Positions 15,865 to 23,993 of a stretch of DNA of 34,094 bases are shown here, piece after piece. The position numbers were made by a program, and so were the translations under genes. Position 1 is the first letter of the stretch, and every line of letters starts with the position of its first letter. Source of the DNA: Candidatus Levybacteria bacterium RIFCSPHIGHO2_01_FULL_40_16 (GTDB lineage Bacteria > Patescibacteriota > Microgenomatia > Levybacterales > UBA12049); NCBI GenBank assembly GCA_001783805.1, contig MFNS01000006.1, positions 1 to 34,094 on the forward strand. Direction: 5' to 3'. The notes under the pieces are model-generated. The model was not told the DNA's origin, did not search any database, and was given only the letters and a program-made list of their open reading frames with translations.

Positions 15865-16916
15865 TTAAAACGGAAAATATTACCTTATCCAACAGTGACA
15901 AGTTAAGTACACTAAGTGATTTGGGAACCATGCTCGCAGCCGGTATTCCTCTTTTGGAAGCAGTAGAGGCATTATTGGAAGATGCCAAAAAAAATCAAAA
16001 AAAGTTTTTAGAAGTATTAAGAGATGATTTGAATCAAGGTAAACATGTATATTTCACGTTTTCCAAATTTCCAAATGTTTTTTCGAGAGTTGTTACTAGC
16101 ATTGTTAAAGCTTCCGAAGAAGCGGGAACGCTGGATGTCACCCTTAAAGATCTTAAAGACAGTCTAAAAAAAGATATGGAGTTTTCTGACAAAGTAAGGT
16201 CTGCCTTAATTTATCCGATGTTTATAGTTGTAATATTTCTTGCGGTATTTTTGATGATTCTTATTGTCGTTATCCCGAAAATTTCCAGTGTTTTTTCCAA
16301 AATGCGTGTCACCTTGCCGCTTCCGACAAAAATAATGATTTTTATGTCCAACCTGCTGATTAATCAAACCATTCCTCTTGTTATAGGTTTAGTAGTATTA
16401 ACTTCTCTGACAATCTTTCTTTATAAAAAACAAAAAAAATATTTGTTGAATTTACTGGTTAAACTTCCGGTTGTATCAGGATTGGCAAAAGATATTGATC
16501 TGACTAAATTTTCCAGAAATTTTTATTTACTTTTAAATGCGGGAATACCTATAACTAGCGCTTTGGAACTGACAGAAAATGTTGTTGTTAGCCGTGATAT
16601 TGAGGCTGGATTGAAACAGGCAAAAGAAGCAGTAGCAGCCGGCCGTAAACTTTCAGAGGGATTTAAGAACAATAGGAAGATTTTTCCCTCAATCATGATC
16701 AGAATTACAGAAGCCGGAGAACGCAGCGGCTCACTGGATAAATCCATGTCGGAAATCTCTGATTTTTTGGATTATCAAGTATCAACTAAATTAAAAACAG
16801 CCACTGCACTTCTTGAGCCAATTATGCTGGTCGTGATTGGAATACTGGTCGGAGGAATGATGCTGTCGATTATTGCTCCTATTTACGGACTGATTGGGCA
16901 AGTGGGCGTAAAATAA
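15861..16916 (+). CDS. pilC: Type IV pilus inner-membrane platform protein PilC
   Basis: Platform protein of the GspF/PilC family that links the motor ATPase to pilin insertion. The 351-aa protein has two GspF-type helical domains separated by membrane segments at about residues 113-140 and 160-190, and ends in a third long hydrophobic segment. The repeat hallmark LAAGIPLLEAVE in the first half is echoed by LLNAGIPITSALE in the second, with EAGERSGSLDKSM near the end. It is somewhat shorter than the usual 400 or so residues, missing mostly the N-terminal extension. The ATG overlaps the pilB stop (ATGA). Confidence 0.95.
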   Translation: MIKTENITLSNSDKLSTLSDLGTMLAAGIPLLEAVEALLEDAKKNQKKFLEVLRDDLNQGKHVYFTFSKFPNVFSRVVTSIVKASEEAGTLDVTLKDLKDSLKKDMEFSDKVRSALIYPMFIVVIFLAVFLMILIVVIPKISSVFSKMRVTLPLPTKIMIFMSNLLINQTIPLVIGLVVLTSLTIFLYKKQKKYLLNLLVKLPVVSGLAKDIDLTKFSRNFYLLLNAGIPITSALELTENVVVSRDIEAGLKQAKEAVAAGRKLSEGFKNNRKIFPSIMIRITEAGERSGSLDKSMSEISDFLDYQVSTKLKTATALLEPIMLVVIGILVGGMMLSIIAPIYGLIGQVGVK

Positions 16917-17380
16917 TGAAGACACAACGCGGGTTCACGGTGGTTGAATTACTAATCGTAATGTCGATAACATTAATTTTGTTGGGGCTGGCTACCATAA
17001 ATCTTGTACATTCGCAACAAACAGCTTCTTTGACTTCTATGGAAGAGATTGTGATTGCCGACTTAAGTCAACAGCAATTGAAGTCAATGATTGGGGACAC
17101 GGAAGGACGATTAACTCAAGATTCATACGGAATTCATTTTGACTCCAATCGATATGTTCTTTTTCATGGAACATATTCAGCCGGAGATACTTCTAATTTT
17201 GTAGTTAATTTGGATAGCAATATGCAATTTAACAATCCTGGTTTTGATGTTATTTTTTCAAGACTAAGCGGAGAAATTACAGCGCCAACAGCAATAGAAT
17301 TACAAGACAACACTAATTCTAAATTGGAAAGAATTCACTTAAATACGCTTGGTACAGTCACGCAGGTTGAATCCTTATGA
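16916..17380 (+). CDS. Minor pilin, GspH/FimT-like
   Basis: A 154-aa prepilin. The leader is MKTQRG with cleavage expected before the Phe, followed by FTVVELLIVMSITLILLGLATI with Glu at +5. The globular part is short and beta-rich. The start overlaps the pilC stop (TAATG). Its size and position as the first pilin-like gene after pilC fit a GspH/FimT-type minor pilin that initiates pilus assembly; the exact role is inferred from family order. Confidence 0.88.
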   Translation: MKTQRGFTVVELLIVMSITLILLGLATINLVHSQQTASLTSMEEIVIADLSQQQLKSMIGDTEGRLTQDSYGIHFDSNRYVLFHGTYSAGDTSNFVVNLDSNMQFNNPGFDVIFSRLSGEITAPTAIELQDNTNSKLERIHLNTLGTVTQVESL

Positions 17381-19386
17381 AAAAACAAATAGGGCAGTCG
17401 CTGGTAGAAATAATTTTGGTAATTGGCCTGTCTGCAATTATTTTTCCTGCGTTATTAACAGGTCTTGTTTCTTCGCGTCAGGGAAAAGTTCAGCAAGCCC
17501 AAAGAACACAGGCAGTTTATTTGTTAAACAAAACCGTAGATGCCCTCAGAAGTGTCAGGGAAAAAGGCTGGTCATATATCCGCTCTGTTCCGCTCGACAC
17601 GCCATATCATCCGGAAATCTCTAACCCGACCTGGTCACTTGTTGCCGGAGAATATACGGATCCGGTAACCGGTTTTAAAACAAAAGTTGAATTTAGTAGC
17701 GTAAATAGAGGCGATTGTCCTGGGTCAGATTGCGGTAAAATTGTTACAACCGGCGGAACTGTCGATCCTTCCAGCAAGAAAGTAACTCTAACAATTTCCT
17801 GGAATCTTCCGTATGTTTCTTCAATCGTAGAAACTCTTTATCTGACGAGATACTTGGATAATGATGCACATATAGATACGACAACTCAGGATTTTACAGC
17901 TGGAGCAACCCATACCAGTACGGCGACTCGAGCTCCGCCTGAAGCAGACGGTGAAGTTATCTTGGGCGCGGGCGGAGGAGGAGGCAACTGGTGTGATGCA
18001 AGCCCGTCAATTGTGGAACAGGATCTGCCAAAAAGTGGAGTTGCCAATGCAGTTACAGCTATTGAGGGATCGGATGGAAATGTAATTGTTTTTGCCGGCA
18101 CAGGAGATAATTCTTCCGGGGTCTCATTTGCAAAAGTTGATATCGCAGGAGATACCCCAGCCATTTCTACCTCAATTCCTGCAACCTTCAACGGTTACAA
18201 GACGAATGCTGTTTTTGGAGAGGACAATTTTGCTTATCTTGGGACTGATAATAACTCAAAGGAAATAGTTATTATGAGCCTGAATCAATATAGCGATCCG
18301 CCAACGAATTCCAAATATCTGGAAGCAGGCGTAATTAATTTACCAAACAATGTGAATGCAAATAGTATTTTTGTAACCAATAACAAAGCCTATGTTCTTT
18401 CTTCAGATAATAAATTTTATATTTATAGCCTATCAGCCGATCGGACATCTGTTGTTTTGCAAAATTCAGGAGGATTAACTATTTCCGGAACCGGCAAAAA
18501 AGTTTTGGTAGCCGGAGATTATGCATATGTGGCAACCGGCGCAACCTCAAATCAATTCCAAATAATTAATGTGACAAATGCTTCAAATCCTGCTGTTGCA
18601 GGACAACTTACTCTTGGTTCTTCACAGGCCGGAGTTGATGTCTATGTTAATATCGCCATTGGCAATCCTGATCGGGCTTATTTTGTAACCGATTCGTCAA
18701 GCGGTCCGGAATTTTTCCTTATCGATATTAGTTCAAAATCAAATCCTACTAATGTCGGGTCAGGCTATGATACAAATGGCATGTCTCCAAAGGGCGTTAC
18801 GGTTGTGACAGGAAACCGCGCAATAGCGGTGGGTACAGGAGGGACTAATCAATACCAAGTAATTAATATGTCAGATGAATTAAATCCAACCTCGTGTGCA
18901 GGATTATCTTATAGCGCGGGAATAAACGGAGTAGCATCTGTTTTAAAAAGCACCGGTTACGCATATTCGTACATCATTACTGGTGATGCAAATGCGGAGC
19001 TTAAAATAATTCATGGAGGCGCGGGCGGAGGATCATTTGCTTCAGCGGGGAATTTCATATCAGATTATGTAGATGCAGGTGCGAACACTGTTTTCAATCG
19101 ATTTGACACCACGTTTATTCAACCCTCCGGTACTACAATAGGAATTCAAGTAGCGGTTGCAAATGCAGTAGGGGGAAGCTGTTCGGGTGCAGCGTACAAA
19201 TTTATAGGTCCTGGCCATACGGAAAGCATCACTGACGTATTTACCGCAGGAGCTCCGATACCAATATTAAGCGATGGAGATTATCAAAATCCGGGTCAGT
19301 GTTTCAAATATAAAGTCTATTTTACATCCAACGATACGAATAAGACGCCGGAGTTGCGTGATTTTACAGTTAATTATTCCCCGTAG
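17377..19386 (+). CDS. Very large minor pilin with beta-propeller-like repeats
   Basis: A 669-aa prepilin-like protein. Its N-terminus, MKKQIG then QSLVEIILVIGLSAII, is a class III-type leader with Glu at +5. After a pilin-like region (to about 180) and a Gly-rich hinge there are repeated blades of the type YAYVATG...IINV..ASNPAVAG (about residues 205-540), resembling LVIVD propeller repeats. A final beta-sandwich-like domain carries two cysteines. Pilin-sized proteins are about 150 aa, so this one probably sits at the pilus tip as an adhesin or receptor-binding subunit, comparable in role to PilY1, although that is inference. It overlaps the previous gene by 4 nt. Confidence 0.82.
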   Translation: MKKQIGQSLVEIILVIGLSAIIFPALLTGLVSSRQGKVQQAQRTQAVYLLNKTVDALRSVREKGWSYIRSVPLDTPYHPEISNPTWSLVAGEYTDPVTGFKTKVEFSSVNRGDCPGSDCGKIVTTGGTVDPSSKKVTLTISWNLPYVSSIVETLYLTRYLDNDAHIDTTTQDFTAGATHTSTATRAPPEADGEVILGAGGGGGNWCDASPSIVEQDLPKSGVANAVTAIEGSDGNVIVFAGTGDNSSGVSFAKVDIAGDTPAISTSIPATFNGYKTNAVFGEDNFAYLGTDNNSKEIVIMSLNQYSDPPTNSKYLEAGVINLPNNVNANSIFVTNNKAYVLSSDNKFYIYSLSADRTSVVLQNSGGLTISGTGKKVLVAGDYAYVATGATSNQFQIINVTNASNPAVAGQLTLGSSQAGVDVYVNIAIGNPDRAYFVTDSSSGPEFFLIDISSKSNPTNVGSGYDTNGMSPKGVTVVTGNRAIAVGTGGTNQYQVINMSDELNPTSCAGLSYSAGINGVASVLKSTGYAYSYIITGDANAELKIIHGGAGGGSFASAGNFISDYVDAGANTVFNRFDTTFIQPSGTTIGIQVAVANAVGGSCSGAAYKFIGPGHTESITDVFTAGAPIPILSDGDYQNPGQCFKYKVYFTSNDTNKTPELRDFTVNYSP

Positions 19387-19401
19387 GACGGGGCAAGCGC
19401 C

Positions 19402-19908
19402 ATGAAGAATTTTGTTTCCCAAAAGGGGACGACTATTGTTGAGCTGCTTTTGTATATGGGGATATTGTCAATTTTACTTGGCGTATTGACTTCTATTTTT
19501 GTTTCCGCACTGGATGTTCAAGCAGAATCTCAGGCGACATCCAGCGTAGAGCGGGATGGAAATTATATTTTGGCCCGCTTAAATTATGATATTCATAGAG
19601 CCCAAAGCATAAACATTCCTGTGGTCAATGGGGTAACCGCCAGCAATTTTCAAATCGTTATTAATGGTGTAAATTATACATATAGTGTAGATGGAAACAA
19701 TAATTTAATTCTTGCCAATAATCTGGGAGTTAATAATTTAAATAATTATGGAACGAACATTTCTGCTTTTTCCGTAGAGCGTCTGGGGAACGCGGGAAAA
19801 GTTGAAGATACTTTAAAGATTAATTTCACAGTTACGTCTAGAACGCAAAGAGTTTCAGGTCCCGAAACTAGAAATTTCCAAACCAATCTTTCTTTAAGAA
19901 GACAATGA
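19402..19908 (+). CDS. Minor pilin, PilW/GspJ-like
   Basis: A 168-aa prepilin with leader MKNFVSQKG followed by TTIVELLLYMGILSILLGVLTSI, again with Glu at +5. The remainder is a beta-rich globular domain, including NFQIVINGVNYTYSVDGNNNLIL and a final strand NFQTNLSLRRQ. The order and features resemble GspJ/PilW-type minor pilins, which form the tip complex with the neighbouring pilin-like proteins. Confidence 0.82.
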   Translation: MKNFVSQKGTTIVELLLYMGILSILLGVLTSIFVSALDVQAESQATSSVERDGNYILARLNYDIHRAQSINIPVVNGVTASNFQIVINGVNYTYSVDGNNNLILANNLGVNNLNNYGTNISAFSVERLGNAGKVEDTLKINFTVTSRTQRVSGPETRNFQTNLSLRRQ

Positions 19909-19949
19909 AATGAGAAATGTCAAATGTCAAATGTCAAATGTCAAATGTC
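19908..19949 (+). repeat. AAATGTC heptamer array across the start of a pilin-like gene
   Basis: Five perfect AAATGTC units (19915-19949), preceded by a degenerate unit AAATGAG (19908-19914). Each unit contains an ATG, and because 7 is not a multiple of 3 successive ATGs lie in different frames. The array lies in the first 13 codons of the following gene. Confidence 0.9.
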
Positions 19950-20311
19950 AAAGCGGGCAGGCTTTAATAACTTTATTGTTTTTTGTGCTTATTTCATTGA
20001 CAATTACCTCAGCAGCAATAATAATTATAATTACCAACTCTACTTCCGTGAGTAAGTTTCAGGAAGGGACTCTGGCATATTATGTAGCAGAAAGCGGAGT
20101 AGAAAACGCATTATTGCGGTTATTGCGGAACCCGAGTTACACAGGCGAAACTTTAGCGATTGGTACGTCAACAGCAGTAATAACCGTAACAGGCGCTAAT
20201 CCGAAAATTGTTGAATCAATTGGACAAAATGGAAATTTTAAAAGAAAAGTTTCAGCACAAATGACTTACAACAGCGGTTATTACACTTTTTCTGATTGGA
20301 AGGAATTTTAA
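19910..20311 (+). CDS. Minor pilin-like protein, PilX/GspK-like, with repeat-encoded N-terminus
   Basis: A 133-aa protein with a hydrophobic segment SGQALITLLFFVLISLTITSAAIIII near its N-terminus, preceded by a Gly that could be the prepilin peptidase site. The usual Glu at +5 is missing, as in GspK/PilX-like tip pilins. The AYYVAESGVENALLRLL segment is the hallmark of PilX-type proteins. The first 13 or so residues are coded by the AAATGTC array. I use the ATG at 19910, one base after the previous stop, but an internal ATG in the array could also serve. Confidence 0.82.
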   Translation: MRNVKCQMSNVKCQSGQALITLLFFVLISLTITSAAIIIIITNSTSVSKFQEGTLAYYVAESGVENALLRLLRNPSYTGETLAIGTSTAVITVTGANPKIVESIGQNGNFKRKVSAQMTYNSGYYTFSDWKEF

Positions 20312-20314
20312 AAT

Positions 20315-21451
20315 ATGCTTTCTAAAAATCATCCGATCATCTTATTTATAGATAGAAATGGCTTTGGTGTTTATCAGGATGTTTTAACCAATATTCCTAG
20401 ATTTAATTTTACTCCGGATCTCGTTACGAATTTGGACGTGATTAACAAAGAGCAATTCTCAGGGCTCATTGCCACATTCATCCAGATAAACAAAATAGTG
20501 CCCAGCAGCTTGGGAGTAATTTTGTCAGACGATGTAATTTGCGTCAAAGACTTAACGATCCCTGCACAGAAACCTGTTCCGAACCAAAATCCGAAGGCGG
20601 ATTCAACTGATGATAAAGAACATAGGGACGAGGTGCAAAGCTTTCTGGAAAATGTTCCCTTCGAGGAAATTCTCGCTAAAGTTATCAAAACAGGGACTGT
20701 AAATCGGATTGTTGCTGTGAATAAAAACCTCGTTATGGCAATAATTGATGCATTTACAAGTAAGGGATCTGTTGTGGAAGCAATAACCCCCAGTTTTATG
20801 TACGGACAGGCTATAAATTTTACGGCAGGGCTGACTTCGGATAACGTTCGGGCGATTTTAGGAAATCTGGAACCATTAAGAATAGGGAATTTGCTGACTG
20901 ATCAAGAAAAAATGATCTCCCCCCCAAATTTAGGAGGTGAGTTGATAATTCCGTCAGCCAATGAGACGAAAAAACCGCGAAACCTCAGGCAATATATCTT
21001 AATCGGTATATTCGTAGTTTCAGTAATCATTCTGGTAGTTGTTTATCTAACTTTGGGAGTTTCTCAAGCACCACCTCAAAGTCCCCAGGCGGAAAATACA
21101 TCTGCAAAGCCGGTAAGTACTCAGATTGTTTCACCAACCGCTCCAATTACGACCATGTCGGCCGATCTTGAAAGTATACAGATAAAAATTACGCAAAGTT
21201 CGCAAGTGAATGATAAAGCAAAAGCAGCTAATCTAAAAAGTGAACTATTGAAGATGGGATTTCAAAATATTACTGATGAGGTTTCAGGAGTCTTAACCCC
21301 TGAAAAATCATCGGTTATATTTTCTCAGGATATTCCTGCGGACTTGCGTAATAATATAATTGCAGAAGTCAAAAAAATATTACCTGGCACCTCTATTTTA
21401 GAGGACCAAGAACTCAATTCTATGATTAATATTATAATAGGAAAATCCTAG
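20315..21451 (+). CDS. Single-pass membrane protein of the pilus operon, possibly PilM/PilN-like
   Basis: A 378-aa protein with three parts. The first 215 residues are cytoplasmic, beginning IILFIDRNGFGVYQ, which loosely recalls the strand opening of PilM-type actin folds but lacks clear ATP motifs. One membrane helix lies at about 225-248. A Pro/Ser linker leads to an outer domain (about 290-378) whose pattern (KAKAANLKSELLKMGFQNITDE...SSVIFSQDIP) resembles the LytR_C fold. No separate pilM, pilN or pilO genes are seen, so this may be the alignment component. The assignment is tentative. Confidence 0.6.
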   Translation: MLSKNHPIILFIDRNGFGVYQDVLTNIPRFNFTPDLVTNLDVINKEQFSGLIATFIQINKIVPSSLGVILSDDVICVKDLTIPAQKPVPNQNPKADSTDDKEHRDEVQSFLENVPFEEILAKVIKTGTVNRIVAVNKNLVMAIIDAFTSKGSVVEAITPSFMYGQAINFTAGLTSDNVRAILGNLEPLRIGNLLTDQEKMISPPNLGGELIIPSANETKKPRNLRQYILIGIFVVSVIILVVVYLTLGVSQAPPQSPQAENTSAKPVSTQIVSPTAPITTMSADLESIQIKITQSSQVNDKAKAANLKSELLKMGFQNITDEVSGVLTPEKSSVIFSQDIPADLRNNIIAEVKKILPGTSILEDQELNSMINIIIGKS

Positions 21452-21465
21452 AGTAAAATTGCCCC

Positions 21466-21495
21466 TTGACAGGATTTTTTGGGTATGGTTATACT
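21466..21495 (+). promoter_or_regulatory. Strong promoter of the major pilin gene
   Basis: Perfect TTGACA (21466-21471), an 18-nt spacer and TATACT (21490-21495). A roughly 20-nt leader precedes the ATG at 21521. This separate promoter would allow pilin to be made in excess over the assembly proteins. Confidence 0.7.
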
Positions 21496-21520
21496 GATCA
21501 TGTAATAGAAATTACTGCCC

Positions 21521-22000
21521 ATGAAATTATTTAAAGCTAAATTACAAAAAGGTTTTACCTTAATTGAACTTCTCGTTGTCATCGGAATCCTCGCAGTCTT
21601 ACTCGCAATTACTCTTATCGCCATTAATCCTGCTAAACAATTCGCTCAAGCCAACAACACCCAAAGATCCAGCGATGTTAACGCAATATTAAATGCCATC
21701 AACCAATATATGGCTGACAACAAAGGCGTTTTGCCTGCAGGTATTCCGACCGGAGACTATGGAACGAATGATATTGAGATCTCGGAAGCTGGAGCAGATC
21801 TCTGTTTGACACTGGTCACGGAATATTTAGCTGCTATGCCGGTAGATCCTCAAACGGGATCGGCTTTAACTCCAGCTGATTGTGTAGCCGGAAGTCTGTA
21901 TGTAACAGGCTACAATATAGTTCAAAGCGCAACCAACAATAGAATAACTGTAGGCGCACCTGATGCTGAACTAGTCCAGACAATAACAGTCACCAGATAA
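21521..22000 (+). CDS. Major type IV pilin
   Basis: A 159-aa prepilin with leader MKLFKAKLQKG and cleavage before FTLIELLVVIGILAVLLAITLIAINP, the classic type IVa/pseudopilin helix with Glu at +5. Two cysteines (in GADLCLTL and PADCVAG) may form the D-region disulfide. Its own consensus promoter in front and strong terminator behind mark it as the main structural subunit, unlike the promoterless minor pilins. It closes the pilus block before tuf. Confidence 0.9.
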   Translation: MKLFKAKLQKGFTLIELLVVIGILAVLLAITLIAINPAKQFAQANNTQRSSDVNAILNAINQYMADNKGVLPAGIPTGDYGTNDIEISEAGADLCLTLVTEYLAAMPVDPQTGSALTPADCVAGSLYVTGYNIVQSATNNRITVGAPDAELVQTITVTR

Positions 22001-22021
22001 TTTAACCTCTTTAATTAAACT

Positions 22022-22045
22022 ACTCAGCGAAAGCTGAGTTTTTTT
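22022..22045 (+). terminator. Intrinsic terminator after the major pilin gene
   Basis: A perfect 7-bp stem ACTCAGC-GAAA-GCTGAGT closed by a GAAA tetraloop, with a run of seven Ts beginning at its last base (22039-22045). It lies 21 nt after the pilin stop. Confidence 0.9.
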
Positions 22046-22115
22046 ATGGCAAATTTAGGCCAAAATAAACATTCTCCTTTTTGGTCTTTTGAGAAAAAAG
22101 GCGAATGATTGCCTA

Positions 22116-22144
22116 TTGACGGGGGAGAAAAAATATTGTATACT
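22116..22144 (+). promoter_or_regulatory. Promoter of tuf
   Basis: TTGACG (22116-22121), 17 nt and TATACT (22139-22144). The leader to the ATG at 22202 is about 50 nt. I see no terminator-like hairpin in it, in contrast to fusA and rplC. Confidence 0.7.
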
Positions 22145-22201
22145 AAGCTTTATCCTTGAAGTTAGTTTAAGGCTGAATTTATTGTAAAATTTTAAGAAAT
22201 T

Positions 22202-23389
22202 ATGGCAGATTCAAAGAAATACCAAAGAACAAAACCACACGTTAATATTGGCACTATCGGCCATGTTGACCATGGAAAGACCACGTTAACCGCAGCAATC
22301 GCAACAGTTTTGTCAAAGCAGGGATTGGCAACAGCCAAAAAATACGAAGATATTGATAATGCTCCGGAAGAAAAAGCACGCGGAGTCACCATTAACATTT
22401 CTCACATTGAATACGAGACAAAGGCCAGACATTATGCCCATATCGATGCTCCGGGTCATGCAGATTACATCAAAAACATGATTACCGGCGCAGCCCAAAT
22501 GGACGGAGCAATTTTAGTTGTTTCCGCACCTGATGGGCCAATGCCTCAAACCAGAGAGCATATTCTTTTGGCCTATCAAGTCGGAGTTCCATCAATCGTT
22601 GTTTTTCTTAATAAATGCGACATGGTTCAGGATGCGGAACTTTTGGATTTGGTCGAAATGGAAGTCAGAGAGCTCTTAACGAAATACAAATATCCGGGAA
22701 AAGATGTCAAAATTATCCGCGGATCAGCTTTGAAAGCTCTCAATGGCGACGCTGAAGCTGAAAAGCAGATTATGGCTCTCATGGACGCAGTGGATACGGA
22801 GATCCCAACCCCAAAAAGAGACACTGAAAAGCCGTTCTTGATGCCGGTTGAAGATGTTTTCTCAATTAAAGGCCGCGGAACAGTCGTAACAGGAAGAATT
22901 GAAAGAGGAAAGGTCAAGATTAATGAGGCAGTCGAAATTGTCGGAATCAAAGCTACAAAAGGAACTGTGGTAACCGGAGTGGAAATGTTTCATAAGCAAT
23001 TGGACGAAGGGCAAGCCGGAGACAATGTCGGACTGCTGGTTAGGGGAATTGAAAAAGACGATGTTGAGCGAGGTCAAGTTTTGGCCAAGCCGGGCAGTAT
23101 TACTCCTCATACGGAATTTGAGGCGGAAGGCTATATCTTAACCAAGGAAGAAGGCGGACGCCACACGCCATTTTTTACAGGCTACAGACCGCAATTTTAT
23201 ATTAGAACCACTGACGTGACTGCAGAAGTCACACTTCCCAAAGGTGTTGAGATGGTCATGCCCGGAGACAGCACCAAAATGACGGTTAAATTGATTGTTC
23301 CGGTTGCCATGGAAGAAGGACTTCGGTTTGCTATCCGCGAAGGCGGAAAAACCGTTGGAGCAGGAGTCATTTCAAAAATTATTGCTTAA
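22202..23389 (+). CDS. tuf: Elongation factor Tu
   Basis: GTPase that delivers aminoacyl-tRNA to the ribosome. The 395-aa length is standard. G1 is GHVDHGKTT near residues 19-27, G3 is DAPGHADY, G4 is NKCD and G5 GSALKAL, followed by the domain II-III landmarks [13 protein letters not shown] and [14 protein letters not shown]. It has its own promoter upstream and a strong terminator downstream, so it forms a one-gene unit between the pilus operon and rpsJ. Confidence 0.99.
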   Translation: MADSKKYQRTKPHVNIGTIGHVDHGKTTLTAAIATVLSKQGLATAKKYEDIDNAPEEKARGVTINISHIEYETKARHYAHIDAPGHADYIKNMITGAAQMDGAILVVSAPDGPMPQTREHILLAYQVGVPSIVVFLNKCDMVQDAELLDLVEMEVRELLTKYKYPGKDVKIIRGSALKALNGDAEAEKQIMALMDAVDTEIPTPKRDTEKPFLMPVEDVFSIKGRGTVVTGRIERGKVKINEAVEIVGIKATKGTVVTGVEMFHKQLDEGQAGDNVGLLVRGIEKDDVERGQVLAKPGSITPHTEFEAEGYILTKEEGGRHTPFFTGYRPQFYIRTTDVTAEVTLPKGVEMVMPGDSTKMTVKLIVPVAMEEGLRFAIREGGKTVGAGVISKIIA

Positions 23390-23409
23390 GAACCGACTTT
23401 GACTATTGA

Positions 23410-23431
23410 CCCCGCCTTGGCGGGGTTTTTT
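23410..23431 (+). terminator. Intrinsic terminator after tuf
   Basis: A GC-only stem, CCCCGC (23410-23415) with GCGGGG (23420-23425), loop CTTG, then T6 (23426-23431). It lies 20 nt after the tuf stop and only 19 nt before the rpsJ start. rpsJ therefore depends on readthrough or on a promoter I cannot identify. Confidence 0.9.
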
Positions 23432-23450
23432 GATCTTTAAAATATAAAAT

Positions 23451-23759
23451 ATGGCAAAAGGGAGAATAAGAGTACGTTTAAAAAGTTATGATGCCAGAGT
23501 AATCGATTCGTGCTGCCAGCAAATTCTGGATACAGCAATACGAACCGGTGCCAAAGTCGTAGGTCCGATCCCCCTTCCCAGCAAAAGATCAGTTTACGCT
23601 ATCAACAAATCTCCTTTTATCGACAAAGACGCTAAAGATCACTTTGAGATCAAAGTTCACAAAAGATTAATCGATATTATTTCCCCAACCGACAAAACCA
23701 TTGATAGTCTTACGCATTTAGAGTTACCTGCCGGTGTTAACATCGAAATTAGAATGTAA
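23451..23759 (+). CDS. rpsJ: 30S ribosomal protein S10
   Basis: Small-subunit head protein uS10, also a partner of NusB in antitermination in other bacteria. The 102-aa length is normal, with RVRLKSYD near the start, GPIPLPSKR in the middle and the LTHLELPAGVNIEI end. It follows tuf as in the classic order. It is cut off from rplC by structured element copy 2 and a gene on the opposite strand, so it is not the first gene of the S10 operon here. No obvious promoter or Shine-Dalgarno site precedes it. Confidence 0.98.
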   Translation: MAKGRIRVRLKSYDARVIDSCCQQILDTAIRTGAKVVGPIPLPSKRSVYAINKSPFIDKDAKDHFEIKVHKRLIDIISPTDKTIDSLTHLELPAGVNIEIRM

Positions 23760-23769
23760 TCTTCTTTTA

Positions 23770-23938
23770 TTGTACTTTTGTAACCAAAAGTACCAAAAGT
23801 TTCTTGCAAGTGAATCCTGAACTATTTTTGCTCATTCACTTATCGGGTGATTTCACCCCCTCCTCAACAAGTTTGTGAGGAATCCCCCCGATGCGTTCAT
23901 TCGCAAAAATTTGACGTTCATGCTTCAGCTACAAGAAA
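23770..23938 (+). repeat. Dispersed structured element, copy 2 (after rpsJ)
   Basis: The first 45 nt (23770-23814) are identical to copy 1 and include the 9-bp hairpin GTACTTTTG-TAAC-CAAAAGTAC (23772-23793). Other helices are TTTCTTG (23800-23806) with CAAGAAA (23932-23938), and ATTTTTGC (23824-23831) with GCAAAAAT (23903-23910), perfect over 8 bp. ATCGGG (23842-23847) pairs with CCCGAT (23887-23892), competing with a GGGTG/CACCC hairpin, and TCCTCA (23861-23866) with TGAGGA (23876-23881). One base fewer in the GGGTG-CACCC loop breaks the reading frame kept in the other copies. The 3' tail is more diverged. Confidence 0.8.
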
Positions 23939-23993
23939 ATAAGCCTAATGGATTTATTTCAATTGCGAACAAGTAGATTAGAATTAAATGGAG

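Noticed and set aside
19908-19949. CRISPR array
   Set aside because: The units are 7 nt long with no spacers, and no cas genes are present.
22046-22108. A 20-codon ATG frame between the pilin terminator and the tuf promoter
   Set aside because: It starts directly on the terminator T-tract, has no promoter or ribosome-binding site, and looks like chance.
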